Assembly (NCBI RefSeq): GCF_900090325.1
Contig: NZ_FMHW01000002.1
Coordinates: forward strand, 6,387,001-6,451,000
Length of the DNA: 64,000 nt
Reading direction: 5' to 3'
Origin: Micromonospora pallida
Lineage (GTDB): Bacteria; Actinomycetota; Actinomycetes; Mycobacteriales; Micromonosporaceae
The notes below the pieces were generated by a model that was not told where the DNA came from, did not search any database, and saw nothing but the letters and a program-made list of their open reading frames with translations. Positions 56,546-64,000 of the stretch are shown piece by piece. The first letter of the stretch is position 1; each line of letters starts with the position of its first letter. A program made the position numbers and the translations under genes.

Positions 56546-57090
56546 GCCCGCTCCCAGTCCACCACGTCAACCAGCCAGCGTCCCTCCGGTGCCACGAGTT
56601 CCAGCCGCAGCTCACCGGTGTCCAGTGGGACGAGCGCCTCGACGAACGACTCGGTTCGTGGCCGGAGAGTGGCGGGACCGGTGGTCCGTTCCGCCGGCAC
56701 TCCGGCCGGGTCCGCCCCGGCCATCTTCTCGACCAGAACGGGTGTGGCGAGTGGCCGGATCGTCGCCAGCCACTCCTCGCTGGTCATGCCACTCCCACCG
56801 AGCCAAGCCCGCACGAAGGTGTCCACGACCTGCTCCGGCTTGGGCGTGCCCGGGCGGGTGACCGGGGACGGCGGTGCGGCCGTGGAGATGGCACCGTCGT
56901 CCCCCGAGTTCGGGTCGACCGTGGTGACCGGGCGGTCCGGCCGATTGCTGAGCCCGGCGGACGGGTCGGCCGGGCCGGAGACCAGCCGCGCCGCTCCGAT
57001 GACCCCGAAGACCAGGACGGCGATGCCCAAGGCCACGCCGAGTCGGGACCGGAGCACTCGGGTGAGAAGGAACTCGATTGCCCGTCGCAC
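56542..57090 (-). CDS. bitopic VirB8/TcpC-like protein
   Basis: A 182-residue protein with an N-terminal membrane helix (about 14-34), a Pro/Ser/Asp linker, and an external alpha/beta domain (about 80-182) with FVRAWLGGSGMTSEEWLATI, which resembles the NTF2-like fold of VirB8/TcpC conjugation proteins. Sequence similarity is too weak for certainty. The GTG at 57090 has a GAGGTGAGGA ribosome-binding site overlapping the end of the VirB6-like gene's stop by a few bases. It overlaps the transglycosylase-M23 gene by four bases. VirB8 homologues assemble the inner-membrane part of type IV secretion machines. Confidence 0.55.
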   Translation of the reverse strand: MRRAIEFLLTRVLRSRLGVALGIAVLVFGVIGAARLVSGPADPSAGLSNRPDRPVTTVDPNSGDDGAISTAAPPSPVTRPGTPKPEQVVDTFVRAWLGGSGMTSEEWLATIRPLATPVLVEKMAGADPAGVPAERTTGPATLRPRTESFVEALVPLDTGELRLELVAPEGRWLVDVVDWERA

Positions 57091-57094
57091 GTCC

Positions 57095-59065
57095 TCACCT
57101 CGCCTCGGTGCGCACCCGGGGTGCCTGCGGGGTGGGAGCGGGGGTCCGCTCCCGTGAACCGGGACGGTAGAGCACGAAGGACGAGTTCTCCTCCGGTGCG
57201 TCCGGCTCCGTCCAGGTTGCCGGCTGCCGGCGGGGCCTCGGTGGCGCGGCGGACCGACCGGTACGACGTGGCTCGTCCTGGACGGTCGTCTCGTCCACAT
57301 GTTCGCGACCGTCCGGACGTTGCCGGGGTTCCGCCTCGGCGATTGTCCGGCTCTCGGCACGCGCCGCGGTCTGTGCCGGATCTTCCCGACGTGACTCCGG
57401 CCGGAGCCGGGTCTGTTCGACCGTTGCGCCCCGTTTCCGACCCGGCGTCGACGTCGCCCGTTCGCCGGCTTCAGCCTCCTCGAGCCGGGCAGCCGTCCGC
57501 ATGTCCCGGAAGAACCGTCGGTGCCAGGAGCCGCCCGCCCCGCCCGCCTCGCGGCCGTCTTTCCCGCCGAGTTGGGTGATCCGGCGGTACGGCCGCAGCA
57601 GTAGCCAACCGACCACACCGCAGAGCCAGACCAGCACCACCTGGAGCCAACCCGGGAGGGTGGGTGTATTCATGATCAGGTCGACCGCGAACAGGTAGAT
57701 AGCCGCGCCGGTACCGAAGATGGCGACGTTGAACACCGCTGCGACGACCGCGTTCCCGAGCCGGCGCAGGCCAGCGCTGGCCGGGCGCATCAGGCCGATG
57801 GTGCCGAGGATCGGTGCCGCGATCACCGCCCACCGGAAGATCAGGAAGCCGAGGAGGACCAGCAGGGAGGCGGTCAGGTCGAACATGGCGAAGAGGACGG
57901 CGGCGAGCACGGCGATGAAGCCCGCGCCGACCCGGTCCATGTCGCGGACGCCCTGGAGGTATTCGTACGCCTCCGGGTCCTCCTTCTTGATCTGCTCGGC
58001 GACCCGGGCCCACTGCTGTTGCTTGATGTCGATAATGACGTCCCGTGTCGCCGGGTTCTCCCGGAGACTCTCAGCTTCCTCCCAGGAGAGCGACTTCGCG
58101 TCGTAGAGGGCCCGCCCGTACTTCGTTGCGGTCTCGCTGTCCGCGGAGCCGAGCACCCCGCGCAGCCAGTTGCGGTAGAGCATCGACTCGGTGGCCGTGT
58201 CGCTGGCCCGAACTGCTGGCGGACGATTGTCCTTGCAAGCGGCGGGGTTGGGTAGGACGCACTTGTCAGGGGGAATGTCCTTCGCAGCGGGGCCGACCGC
58301 GTCGTGCACCACACCCAGTGTGGTGACCAGGGTGCCGTCGGCGAGGTTTGCCGACTTCACCGGCCAGGCAGCCAGCGCGGTCACCGCGACCATCACCAGC
58401 AGCGCCCAACCGGCCGTGGTCATCGCGTTGCTCATGTCCGACTGTCGGGAGCGCCAGAGCAGGTAGAGCCCGACGACGCACAGGGTGATGATGCCGAAGA
58501 CGCTGAACACCTTCTGGTAGACGGCCTTGGTGGCCTGGTCCACCAACGGGTCCGCCCAGCCCCACATCGACCGAGGCTCCCAGGCCCGTTCGCGCAGGGC
58601 GTTCGAGGCGCCGATGATGGCGTTGGCCACCATGAATTCGCCGTTCGCGACCATCGTGGTGAACCGGTATTCCGGGTGGATCACGGACGACGCGCAGCCG
58701 GTGTCGATGTCGTACGTGTTGAAGCTGTAACCGGCGTACCCGTAGTCGCTGTAGAGCCCCTTCGGACCGGGTTGCTTGGCGGAGTCCGGTCGGGCGGCGA
58801 ACCAGCCGGCCAGCCCCGAGTCTGGTGCACCGGGTGTCGGCGCGTTGCGGCACTTGACCGCGTCCTCGCTGATGTTGTCGAGCTTCGCTACGCAGGCGCG
58901 GAAGTCGGCCTGCCACTCCTGCGCGGTGCAGAGTTCGGCCCGTGCCTGGGTTGTCGGGGGTGGAGCCGCCGCCGCACCGACCGCGGGCCAGACGATTGTG
59001 GCCACCGCGAGTACGCCGACGGCGAGGAGGAGTGCCGCGATCCGTGCCGGGGCCCTCGCCACCAT
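57095..59065 (-). CDS. VirB6/TrbL-like polytopic membrane protein
   Basis: A 656-residue protein: signal peptide (cleavage near AAA), an extracellular cysteine-bearing domain (about 35-165), then at least six membrane helices interrupted by a large external loop (about 250-370), and a charged, disordered cytoplasmic tail (about 490-656, Arg/Pro/Glu-rich). Topology and membrane-helix pattern match TrbL/VirB6 channel subunits, and it sits between VirB4-like and VirB8-like genes as in conjugation operons. The ATG at 59065 is one base beyond the VirB4-like stop. Probably the DNA or protein channel component. Certainty is moderate because VirB6 proteins diverge rapidly. Confidence 0.7.
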   Translation of the reverse strand: MVARAPARIAALLLAVGVLAVATIVWPAVGAAAAPPPTTQARAELCTAQEWQADFRACVAKLDNISEDAVKCRNAPTPGAPDSGLAGWFAARPDSAKQPGPKGLYSDYGYAGYSFNTYDIDTGCASSVIHPEYRFTTMVANGEFMVANAIIGASNALRERAWEPRSMWGWADPLVDQATKAVYQKVFSVFGIITLCVVGLYLLWRSRQSDMSNAMTTAGWALLVMVAVTALAAWPVKSANLADGTLVTTLGVVHDAVGPAAKDIPPDKCVLPNPAACKDNRPPAVRASDTATESMLYRNWLRGVLGSADSETATKYGRALYDAKSLSWEEAESLRENPATRDVIIDIKQQQWARVAEQIKKEDPEAYEYLQGVRDMDRVGAGFIAVLAAVLFAMFDLTASLLVLLGFLIFRWAVIAAPILGTIGLMRPASAGLRRLGNAVVAAVFNVAIFGTGAAIYLFAVDLIMNTPTLPGWLQVVLVWLCGVVGWLLLRPYRRITQLGGKDGREAGGAGGSWHRRFFRDMRTAARLEEAEAGERATSTPGRKRGATVEQTRLRPESRREDPAQTAARAESRTIAEAEPRQRPDGREHVDETTVQDEPRRTGRSAAPPRPRRQPATWTEPDAPEENSSFVLYRPGSRERTPAPTPQAPRVRTEAR

Positions 59066-59066
59066 G

Positions 59067-62000
59067 TCACGCCTCCAGGTCCGAGAGGATGCTCGGTAGG
59101 TTCGCGGCGTTCGTGGCGACCGCCGTCGGGGTGGTGTCGAGGTGTTCCAGCAGGCCGTCGACGTACGAGACGTCCACCCGGACCTTCTGCACCCGGCCGT
59201 CGACGTCTCGCATGACGAACTCCCGGAAACCGAGTCGGGCGGCCGACGACGCGTCGGCTGCCGACAGGGAGGCCAGGGTTGCCTCGTAGCCGTCGTCGAC
59301 CGGCACCCGGAGCAGTCGGAGCGCCTCGGAGGCGATCTCGGCGTCCTCGGCGATCCGGCCGACGAAGACCGTGGAGACGAGGTTCTGCACGTCCAGCCCG
59401 AGGATGTCGCGTGGATTCTGCGAGGCGACCAGCGCAGCGAGGTTCCATTTCCGGGAGTCGCGGGCCAGCCGGACCAGGAAGGACCGACCGGAGCGCCAGC
59501 CCTCCATGAAGTGGGCCTCGTCCAGGCCGACGAGCTTCCGCGACGACATCGAGCCGCCGTAGCAGCGGCGGACCGCGAGCCGGTGGGCGGTGTGCAACAT
59601 CGGCAGGGCCAACGACTCCTCGGCCGACCAGTACTCCCGCTCGATCTTCAGGTCGGGCAGGCGCAGCCCGGCCATGGTGATCACGGTGAGGGCCGCGTCC
59701 GCGCCGAGCAGGCCCTCCGGCGGACGGCCGAAGAAGAGCAGCGCCAGCGGCATCTCGGCGGTGTCCAGCAGGAGGTTGGCCAGTTCCTTGCCGGCGTCGT
59801 CGTCGAGCTGCCCGAGGCAGGCGACCACGTCGTCCAGGGTGGAGGTCTCCTCGGCCGGCACCTGGCGGACCGCGTGCCGGAACAGGGTGGCGGTGGACGC
59901 CTCCCGGGCGACCTGCGGCGGCACCAGCATCATGCAGATGTCCTGCACCAGCATGCGCCGTTCGGCCCGGGCGTTGGAAACCGCGATCTCGAACTCCCGG
60001 TCACCCGCCGCCCCGCTGGCGAACTCGGTCCGCAGCGGCGTCGGGATCAGCGAGTACGGCGCGAGTGTGCCGTGCTCGGAGCCGGTCAGGTTCAGCACCC
60101 GGGAGTACGGCCGCAGCTCGGGCATCTGGCACAGGCGGGCCAGCGGGCCGGACGGGTCGAGCAGGGTCACCTGGACGCCCCGTCGGGCGGCGAGATAGCC
60201 GAGGGCACCCAGCAGGGTCGACTTGCCACCACCCGGCTCGGCGACGAAGACGGCCAGACCGGAGCGTTCCCGCACCTCCATCGGGAAGTGCATGTCGAGG
60301 AAGACCGGGCGGCGGCAGGTGCCGGCGGTCCGTCCGATCAGGTCGCCCCGCCGGTCGCCGACGGTGGAGGCGGCCTGTGGCAGAGCGGCGGCGAGGAGGT
60401 TGACCGGCATCCGACGGACGTATCCGGTGTTGGCGATCGGCTCGCCGGGGATGAACTCCCGGGCCAGCCAGTCCTGGTTCTTCGGGTGCTGGAGCGAGAT
60501 GCGCAGCTCGCGCGAGTAGAGCTGGATCAGGCGGCGGGCCCGTTCCAGGCATTCCTCCCTGGTCCGGCCGCCGACGGCGATCCGGTGCCAGCCGTGCGCC
60601 CGGGCCGAGTCCACCGGCAGACCAGTGGTCATCTCGTCGCCGATCACCAGCGCCCGCTTGGCGAGGCGTTCCAGCTCCGGCGGGGCGTCGATGCCGTGCT
60701 CGGCGTAGTCGAGCTGCTGCGAGCGGATCATCCGGAGCCGGTGTTCCAGGTTACGGAAGGAATCGCCGGAGCCGAGGATGTCGACCCGGGTGGAGATTTC
60801 CATCGGCCAGGGCAGCCGCTCGTGGAAGTGCAGCCACGGTTCGTGCTTCTCGGGGATCTCCAGCGGTTCCATCCGGCCGACCGCGAGCACCGCGACGTGC
60901 CGCTCCTCGCCGGTCATCCGGTTGACCAGCTTGACCGTGGAGCCGTACGGGGTGCGGTACCGTTCGACCTGCTCGGTCAGGGCGAGCAGGTCGCCCCGTT
61001 CCCAGCGCCCGTTGGTCACCGGGGAGAGCGCCCCCGGCGGTGCCATGCAGAGCGCCACCGAGCGGTAGAGCAGCCACTCCAGTTCCTGAGAGGTGACCCG
61101 CCGGCCGCGCATGCCGAACGCGCCGAGCACCTCGTCGAACTGCTCCACCGTCCGGCCGAGCTTGCGTCGTTCGCCGTCGGCGGTGCCCCGGCCGAAGGCG
61201 CGCAGCAGGCGTTCGGTCATCGAGTCGCCCAGCGAGCGGCGGGCGAAGGTGACCCCGAGGTAGGTCTGTCCCTCGGCGTGGTTGACCGAGAGCAGGTGCC
61301 GCTGCGCGGCGACGAGGTGGTCGGCCCAGGCCGGGGTGCCCGGCACGTCCGCCAGCGGGTTCGGCGTGTACGAGTCGATGGTGCGGGCCCACTCGTCGGC
61401 CGGGAACGGCCGGGTGGTGCGGCGCAGGTGCAGCCGGAATCCGGCCAGGCCGGCGTACTGCTCGGAGATCGCCGAGAGCAGGGCCTCCCGTTCGGCGTCG
61501 GGACGGAACGCCCAGCGCACCTCGGGGAGCCAGTACCAGGCGGTGACCGTGTTCGGGGTGAAGGTCAGGTGCCCGGCGATCTCGGTGATGGCCAGCTCGA
61601 CGGAGGGATCCCGGTCCCCGAACTTGATCTTCGGCGGTCGGATCCGGGTCGGCTTGGTGGGCTTGACCGACTTCTCGCGCTTCTCCCGTCGACCCTCGGC
61701 GGAACGCTGCCGGGGCGGGACCCGGCGGTGGCTCGGCGGGGTGTCTCGGCCGGCCTGGTCCAGCGGCGCGGCGGCTGGGGCCGGTTCCGCCGGCGGGCGG
61801 GCCATGGGCAGGCGTTCGGCCGGCTGTTCCGGCACGCGCGGCAGCACCACGGGCGGCTCAGGTTCGGCCAGCGCCGGCAGCGGGGCCGCCGGTCGGGGCT
61901 CGGGTGCCGGCGCGGCCGGTGGCGGTGCCGGTACGGGCGGCGGGTCGACCGGGACGGCCCGGGGGGCTGGTGCCGGCACCGGCCGAGGCTGCTCCACGGC

Positions 62001-62411
62001 CGGCGTGGCAGCCCGGGGCGCTGCCGGCTCGACGGGCGGAGCGGATGGCTGGTGCGGAATCGGCAGCGGGTCGCGTCCGGGCCGCCGCAGTGGCGTCAGG
62101 GGCTGCCGGGTGACCCCCGGTCGGGTGCCCCCGAAGAGGTCGAGGAAGGGTGAGTCGATGTCCGGACTCTCCGGCGCGGAACGCGGCGGCGCGGACTCCT
62201 CGCCCGACGGGGCCGGCCGGCCACGGGCCGGTCGGGGTGCCTGGAAGACGCCGATGCTCCCCTGACCAGGGCTGGTAGCCAGCGCCGGGTCGAGGCTCAC
62301 CTCGTCGACCGGGTCGTCCTGGGGGTAGTCGAGCGAGCGCGCACGGTGACCGTGCGGGGCGGCCTGATGTCCGGCCGGGTACGACTGCCCCGGCGTCGAC
62401 GAGCGGCTCAT
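59067..62411 (-). CDS. VirB4-like AAA ATPase
   Basis: A 1,114-residue cytoplasmic ATPase of the VirB4/TraC/TrsE type. An N-terminal Pro/Ala-rich disordered region (about 1-235) precedes a VirB4 N-terminal-like domain and a C-terminal AAA-like ATPase with Walker A AEPGGGKST (K730) and Walker B VGLDEAH (D964, E965). The LVASQNPRDI segment is typical of secretion/conjugation ATPases. It is the longest protein of the operon and its likely motor. It lies between the VirB3-like gene and the VirB6-like gene. Family assignment is firm by motif and context; whether it drives DNA or protein transport is unknown. Confidence 0.87.
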   Translation of the reverse strand: MSRSSTPGQSYPAGHQAAPHGHRARSLDYPQDDPVDEVSLDPALATSPGQGSIGVFQAPRPARGRPAPSGEESAPPRSAPESPDIDSPFLDLFGGTRPGVTRQPLTPLRRPGRDPLPIPHQPSAPPVEPAAPRAATPAVEQPRPVPAPAPRAVPVDPPPVPAPPPAAPAPEPRPAAPLPALAEPEPPVVLPRVPEQPAERLPMARPPAEPAPAAAPLDQAGRDTPPSHRRVPPRQRSAEGRREKREKSVKPTKPTRIRPPKIKFGDRDPSVELAITEIAGHLTFTPNTVTAWYWLPEVRWAFRPDAEREALLSAISEQYAGLAGFRLHLRRTTRPFPADEWARTIDSYTPNPLADVPGTPAWADHLVAAQRHLLSVNHAEGQTYLGVTFARRSLGDSMTERLLRAFGRGTADGERRKLGRTVEQFDEVLGAFGMRGRRVTSQELEWLLYRSVALCMAPPGALSPVTNGRWERGDLLALTEQVERYRTPYGSTVKLVNRMTGEERHVAVLAVGRMEPLEIPEKHEPWLHFHERLPWPMEISTRVDILGSGDSFRNLEHRLRMIRSQQLDYAEHGIDAPPELERLAKRALVIGDEMTTGLPVDSARAHGWHRIAVGGRTREECLERARRLIQLYSRELRISLQHPKNQDWLAREFIPGEPIANTGYVRRMPVNLLAAALPQAASTVGDRRGDLIGRTAGTCRRPVFLDMHFPMEVRERSGLAVFVAEPGGGKSTLLGALGYLAARRGVQVTLLDPSGPLARLCQMPELRPYSRVLNLTGSEHGTLAPYSLIPTPLRTEFASGAAGDREFEIAVSNARAERRMLVQDICMMLVPPQVAREASTATLFRHAVRQVPAEETSTLDDVVACLGQLDDDAGKELANLLLDTAEMPLALLFFGRPPEGLLGADAALTVITMAGLRLPDLKIEREYWSAEESLALPMLHTAHRLAVRRCYGGSMSSRKLVGLDEAHFMEGWRSGRSFLVRLARDSRKWNLAALVASQNPRDILGLDVQNLVSTVFVGRIAEDAEIASEALRLLRVPVDDGYEATLASLSAADASSAARLGFREFVMRDVDGRVQKVRVDVSYVDGLLEHLDTTPTAVATNAANLPSILSDLEA

Positions 62412-62460
62412 TCGATCGCCTCACCCGGATCACTCGACCGTCCGATCGGCGTACGCCCGG

Positions 62461-62823
62461 TCATGCCAGCTCCTCCCGGATCCTGATCCGGCTGCCGACC
62501 AGGCGTGGGTCGCGTAGTTCGGCCGCCGGCTCCCGGGTACGTCGCCAGTCGGTCAGCGCGGTGCGGATCACCATGCGCGCCGGCCGGTCCGGGTCGACGT
62601 ACCGGAAGATGAACGAGGTCGTCACGATGGCGAGCGCGATCTCCCAGGCAGGGAAGAGCTCGACCTTCAGCGTGAACAACCAGTGGATGAACATGTAGAG
62701 GGGGACGAGCAGCATGAACAGGCCGTACTGCGCGTACGGCAGGTGAACGGGGAGGGTGTACCCCGGCGGGCCCAGGTAGACCAGACGGGCCCGGTAGATG
62801 TCGTCGTCGGTGCGCAGCCGCAT
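62461..62823 (-). CDS. VirB3/PrgI-like small membrane protein
   Basis: A 120-residue protein with two adjacent hydrophobic helices (about 30-52 and 60-80) and a charged C-terminal tail rich in Arg and Glu. Size, two-helix topology and position directly upstream of a VirB4-like gene fit VirB3/PrgI, which docks VirB4 to the membrane. The start is the ATG at 62823; 49 bases separate it from the ATPase gene. It follows the VirB2-like gene by 13 bases. Assignment rests on topology and neighbours. Confidence 0.6.
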   Translation of the reverse strand: MRLRTDDDIYRARLVYLGPPGYTLPVHLPYAQYGLFMLLVPLYMFIHWLFTLKVELFPAWEIALAIVTTSFIFRYVDPDRPARMVIRTALTDWRRTREPAAELRDPRLVGSRIRIREELA

Positions 62824-62836
62824 CTCGTGCCCGCGC

Positions 62837-63166
62837 CTATTCGAAGATCAGTTCGATCAGGTAGTCACCGACGAAGAAGAGCGTGGCGGCGCCGGCGATG
62901 AAGGCGAGCCCGACGATGGCGATGGCCGAGCTGGTCAGCACCTTCGAGATCTCACCCCGGCTGGCCCGGCCGATGAAGATGACGCCCAGCACGGCGAGCA
63001 GGATGGGCGCGATCTTGCTGGCGAAGAAGGAGACGACACCATCGGTGTTGATCCCCTTGGGGGCCGGCTCGGCGAGCGGGGTCGACGCCAGGGCGTGGAG
63101 CATCGGGGCGACAGCTGTCGACACCGTGTCCACGAACTCTGTGGCGATCACTGAAAACCTCCCCAT
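62837..63166 (-). CDS. VirB2/TrbC-like pilin-sized membrane protein
   Basis: A 109-residue protein with two hydrophobic helices (about 49-66 and 80-105) separated by a short polar turn GRASRGEISKVLTSS, and an N-terminal region with FVDTVSTAVAPML. Many VirB2/TrbC prepilins have this two-helix hairpin. It is the first gene of the minus-strand operon. Unlike classical VirB2 it lacks an obvious cleaved signal peptide. The ATG at 63166 has no strong ribosome-binding site. Assignment rests on topology and gene order. Confidence 0.5.
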   Translation of the reverse strand: MGRFSVIATEFVDTVSTAVAPMLHALASTPLAEPAPKGINTDGVVSFFASKIAPILLAVLGVIFIGRASRGEISKVLTSSAIAIVGLAFIAGAATLFFVGDYLIELIFE

Positions 63167-63504
63167 GGGCGCGGCCGGCGAAGCCGCTTGCGCTACTCGG
63201 GTGAACCTGACGGACGGTGCGTTTCGGGCGCGTCGTCACTGACGCTGCGTTCGCGCCCCACCACGCTAGGTGGCAGGCTTTGGGCGGATTTCCCCGCTTT
63301 GGTCCTCCCTCCGGGCTTCGGTCGCCTCAGTGCCGAAGCAATTCCAAAGCGTACGGGCCGCCCCTCTTTGGAACAAGCGGCGAAGAGTATGCCCGCTTCG
63401 CCCCCGGCGACCGATCGTACACCTGTTCCAATTGCCTTGTCAGGGGCGCGGACAACCGACCCCGACCCACCCCAGCCCCTCGGCGTGGCGGGTACGGTGC
63501 AGCG
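63167..63504. promoter_or_regulatory. 338-bp divergent promoter region between the secretion operon and folP
   Basis: There is no gene. The region drives the VirB2-like operon on the minus strand and folP on the plus strand. It is less GC-rich around 63330-63435 and carries an 8-bp inverted repeat TTCCAAAG (63342-63349) and CTTTGGAA (63366-63373), plus a third TTCCAA copy at 63426-63431. These could be binding sites for one dimeric regulator of the operon. No clear -35/-10 pair was identified. Confidence 0.55.
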
Positions 63505-64000
63505 GTGACCGATCTGGTAGGGGCGGATGTCCCGGTGGTGATGGGCGTCCTGAACGTCACGCCCGACTCCTTCTCCGACGGTGGCCGGTACGCCGACGTC
63601 GACGCCGCCGTCCGACACGGCGTGTGGCTGCACGCCACCGGCGCCCATCTGGTCGACGTGGGTGGCGAGTCGACCCGTCCCGGCGCGGATCGGATCGACG
63701 CCGAGACCGAGACGGCCCGGGTGCTGCCGGTCGTCCGGGAACTCGCCGCCGCCGGGGTGCCGGTCAGCATCGACACCACCCGGGCCCGGGTGGCCGAGGC
63801 CGTGCTGGCTGCCGGGGCGGCCGTGGTCAACGACGTCTCCGGTGGCCTGGCCGATCCGGACATGGCGCGAGTGGTCCGCGACGCCGGCTGCCCCTGGGTG
63901 CTGATGCACTGGCGCGGCCACTCCCGGGACATGCGTGACCTGGCCACCTACACCGACGTGGTCGCTGACGTACGGGCCGAGTTGACCCAGCGCGTCGAGG
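63505..64000 (+). CDS. folP: dihydropteroate synthase, 3' end outside the window
   Basis: The first 165 residues of folP, which condenses p-aminobenzoate with dihydropterin pyrophosphate in folate synthesis. The hallmark MGVLNVTPDSFSDGGRY, DVGGESTRPGADRI, SIDTTRARVAEAVLAAGA, VNDVSGG and VLMHWRG segments are all present. The GTG at 63505 is chosen because the protein starts directly with MTDLVGADVPVVMGVLNVTP. The gene runs off the right edge. In M. tuberculosis folP1 (Rv3608c) directly follows folE; here 13.6 kb of accessory genes lie between them. Confidence 0.95.
   Translation, partial: MTDLVGADVPVVMGVLNVTPDSFSDGGRYADVDAAVRHGVWLHATGAHLVDVGGESTRPGADRIDAETETARVLPVVRELAAAGVPVSIDTTRARVAEAVLAAGAAVVNDVSGGLADPDMARVVRDAGCPWVLMHWRGHSRDMRDLATYTDVVADVRAELTQRVE

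Noticed and set aside
50044..63166. Integrative conjugative element
   Set aside because: No integrase, relaxase, tRNA gene or flanking direct repeats were found inside the window, although they could lie just outside the right edge.

Overview
This is very GC-rich, densely packed DNA (GTG starts and 4-base ATGA/GTGA gene overlaps are common) from a high-GC actinobacterium. Protein style, gene order and the intergenic palindromes point to Micromonosporaceae, probably Micromonospora or a close relative; this is inference from remembered families, not a database match. Two stretches keep the gene order I recall from Mycobacterium tuberculosis: 1-29.3 kb follows the Rv3680-Rv3671c order (ArsA-like ATPase pair, DUF4177, RidA, metallo-hydrolase, Crp, endonuclease III, TlpA-like, Nudix, MarP) and 37.7-64 kb follows the Rv3628-Rv3608c order (ppa, dacB/PBP4, zinc protease, tilS, hpt, ftsH, folE, folP). 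The interesting material is what is inserted into this backbone.

Layout. 0-4.9 kb: ArsA/GET3-like ATPases, a proline-rich membrane protein, DUF4177, RidA and MBL-fold genes. 4.9-12.7 kb: a 1,238-residue adenylate cyclase/AAA/TPR signalling protein, a membrane Ser/Thr kinase, a solute-binding lipoprotein and a membrane protein. 12.7-22 kb: a minus-strand acyl-CoA catabolic operon (TetR, DinB-like TIGR03084 protein, AtuA-like protein, acyl-CoA dehydrogenase, carboxylase beta, biotin-carrying carboxylase alpha, second acyl-CoA dehydrogenase) in which the carboxylase beta gene carries a one-base frameshift. 22-29.3 kb: phosphoesterase, Crp/Fnr regulator with a clear terminator, cobinamide amidohydrolase CbiZ, CapA-like lipoprotein, nth, TlpA-like, Nudix and MarP.

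29.5-37.7 kb: a secretion module with mycosin, a three-ATPase EccC and EccD, the core of a type VII system, but no EccB, EccE or WXG100 genes here. 37.7-49.9 kb: housekeeping genes (ppa, dacB, metalloprotease, tilS, ggt, a GlxA/AdpA-type regulator, hpt, ftsH, folE), with a 33-bp tandem array before the metalloprotease and a long hairpin element after tilS.

50.0-63.2 kb: an accessory block between folE and folP. It holds an FtsK/SpoIIIE-like protein whose ATP-binding motifs are degenerate and which contains a hexanucleotide microsatellite, then a seven-gene minus-strand operon resembling a minimal type IV secretion machine: VirB2-like and VirB3/PrgI-like small membrane proteins, a VirB4-like ATPase, a VirB6/TrbL-like membrane protein, a VirB8-like bitopic protein, a transglycosylase-M23 wall hydrolase and an unknown protein. 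No relaxase, integrase or VirD4-type coupling ATPase is visible. This block is the best candidate for an undescribed system. The window ends inside folP.
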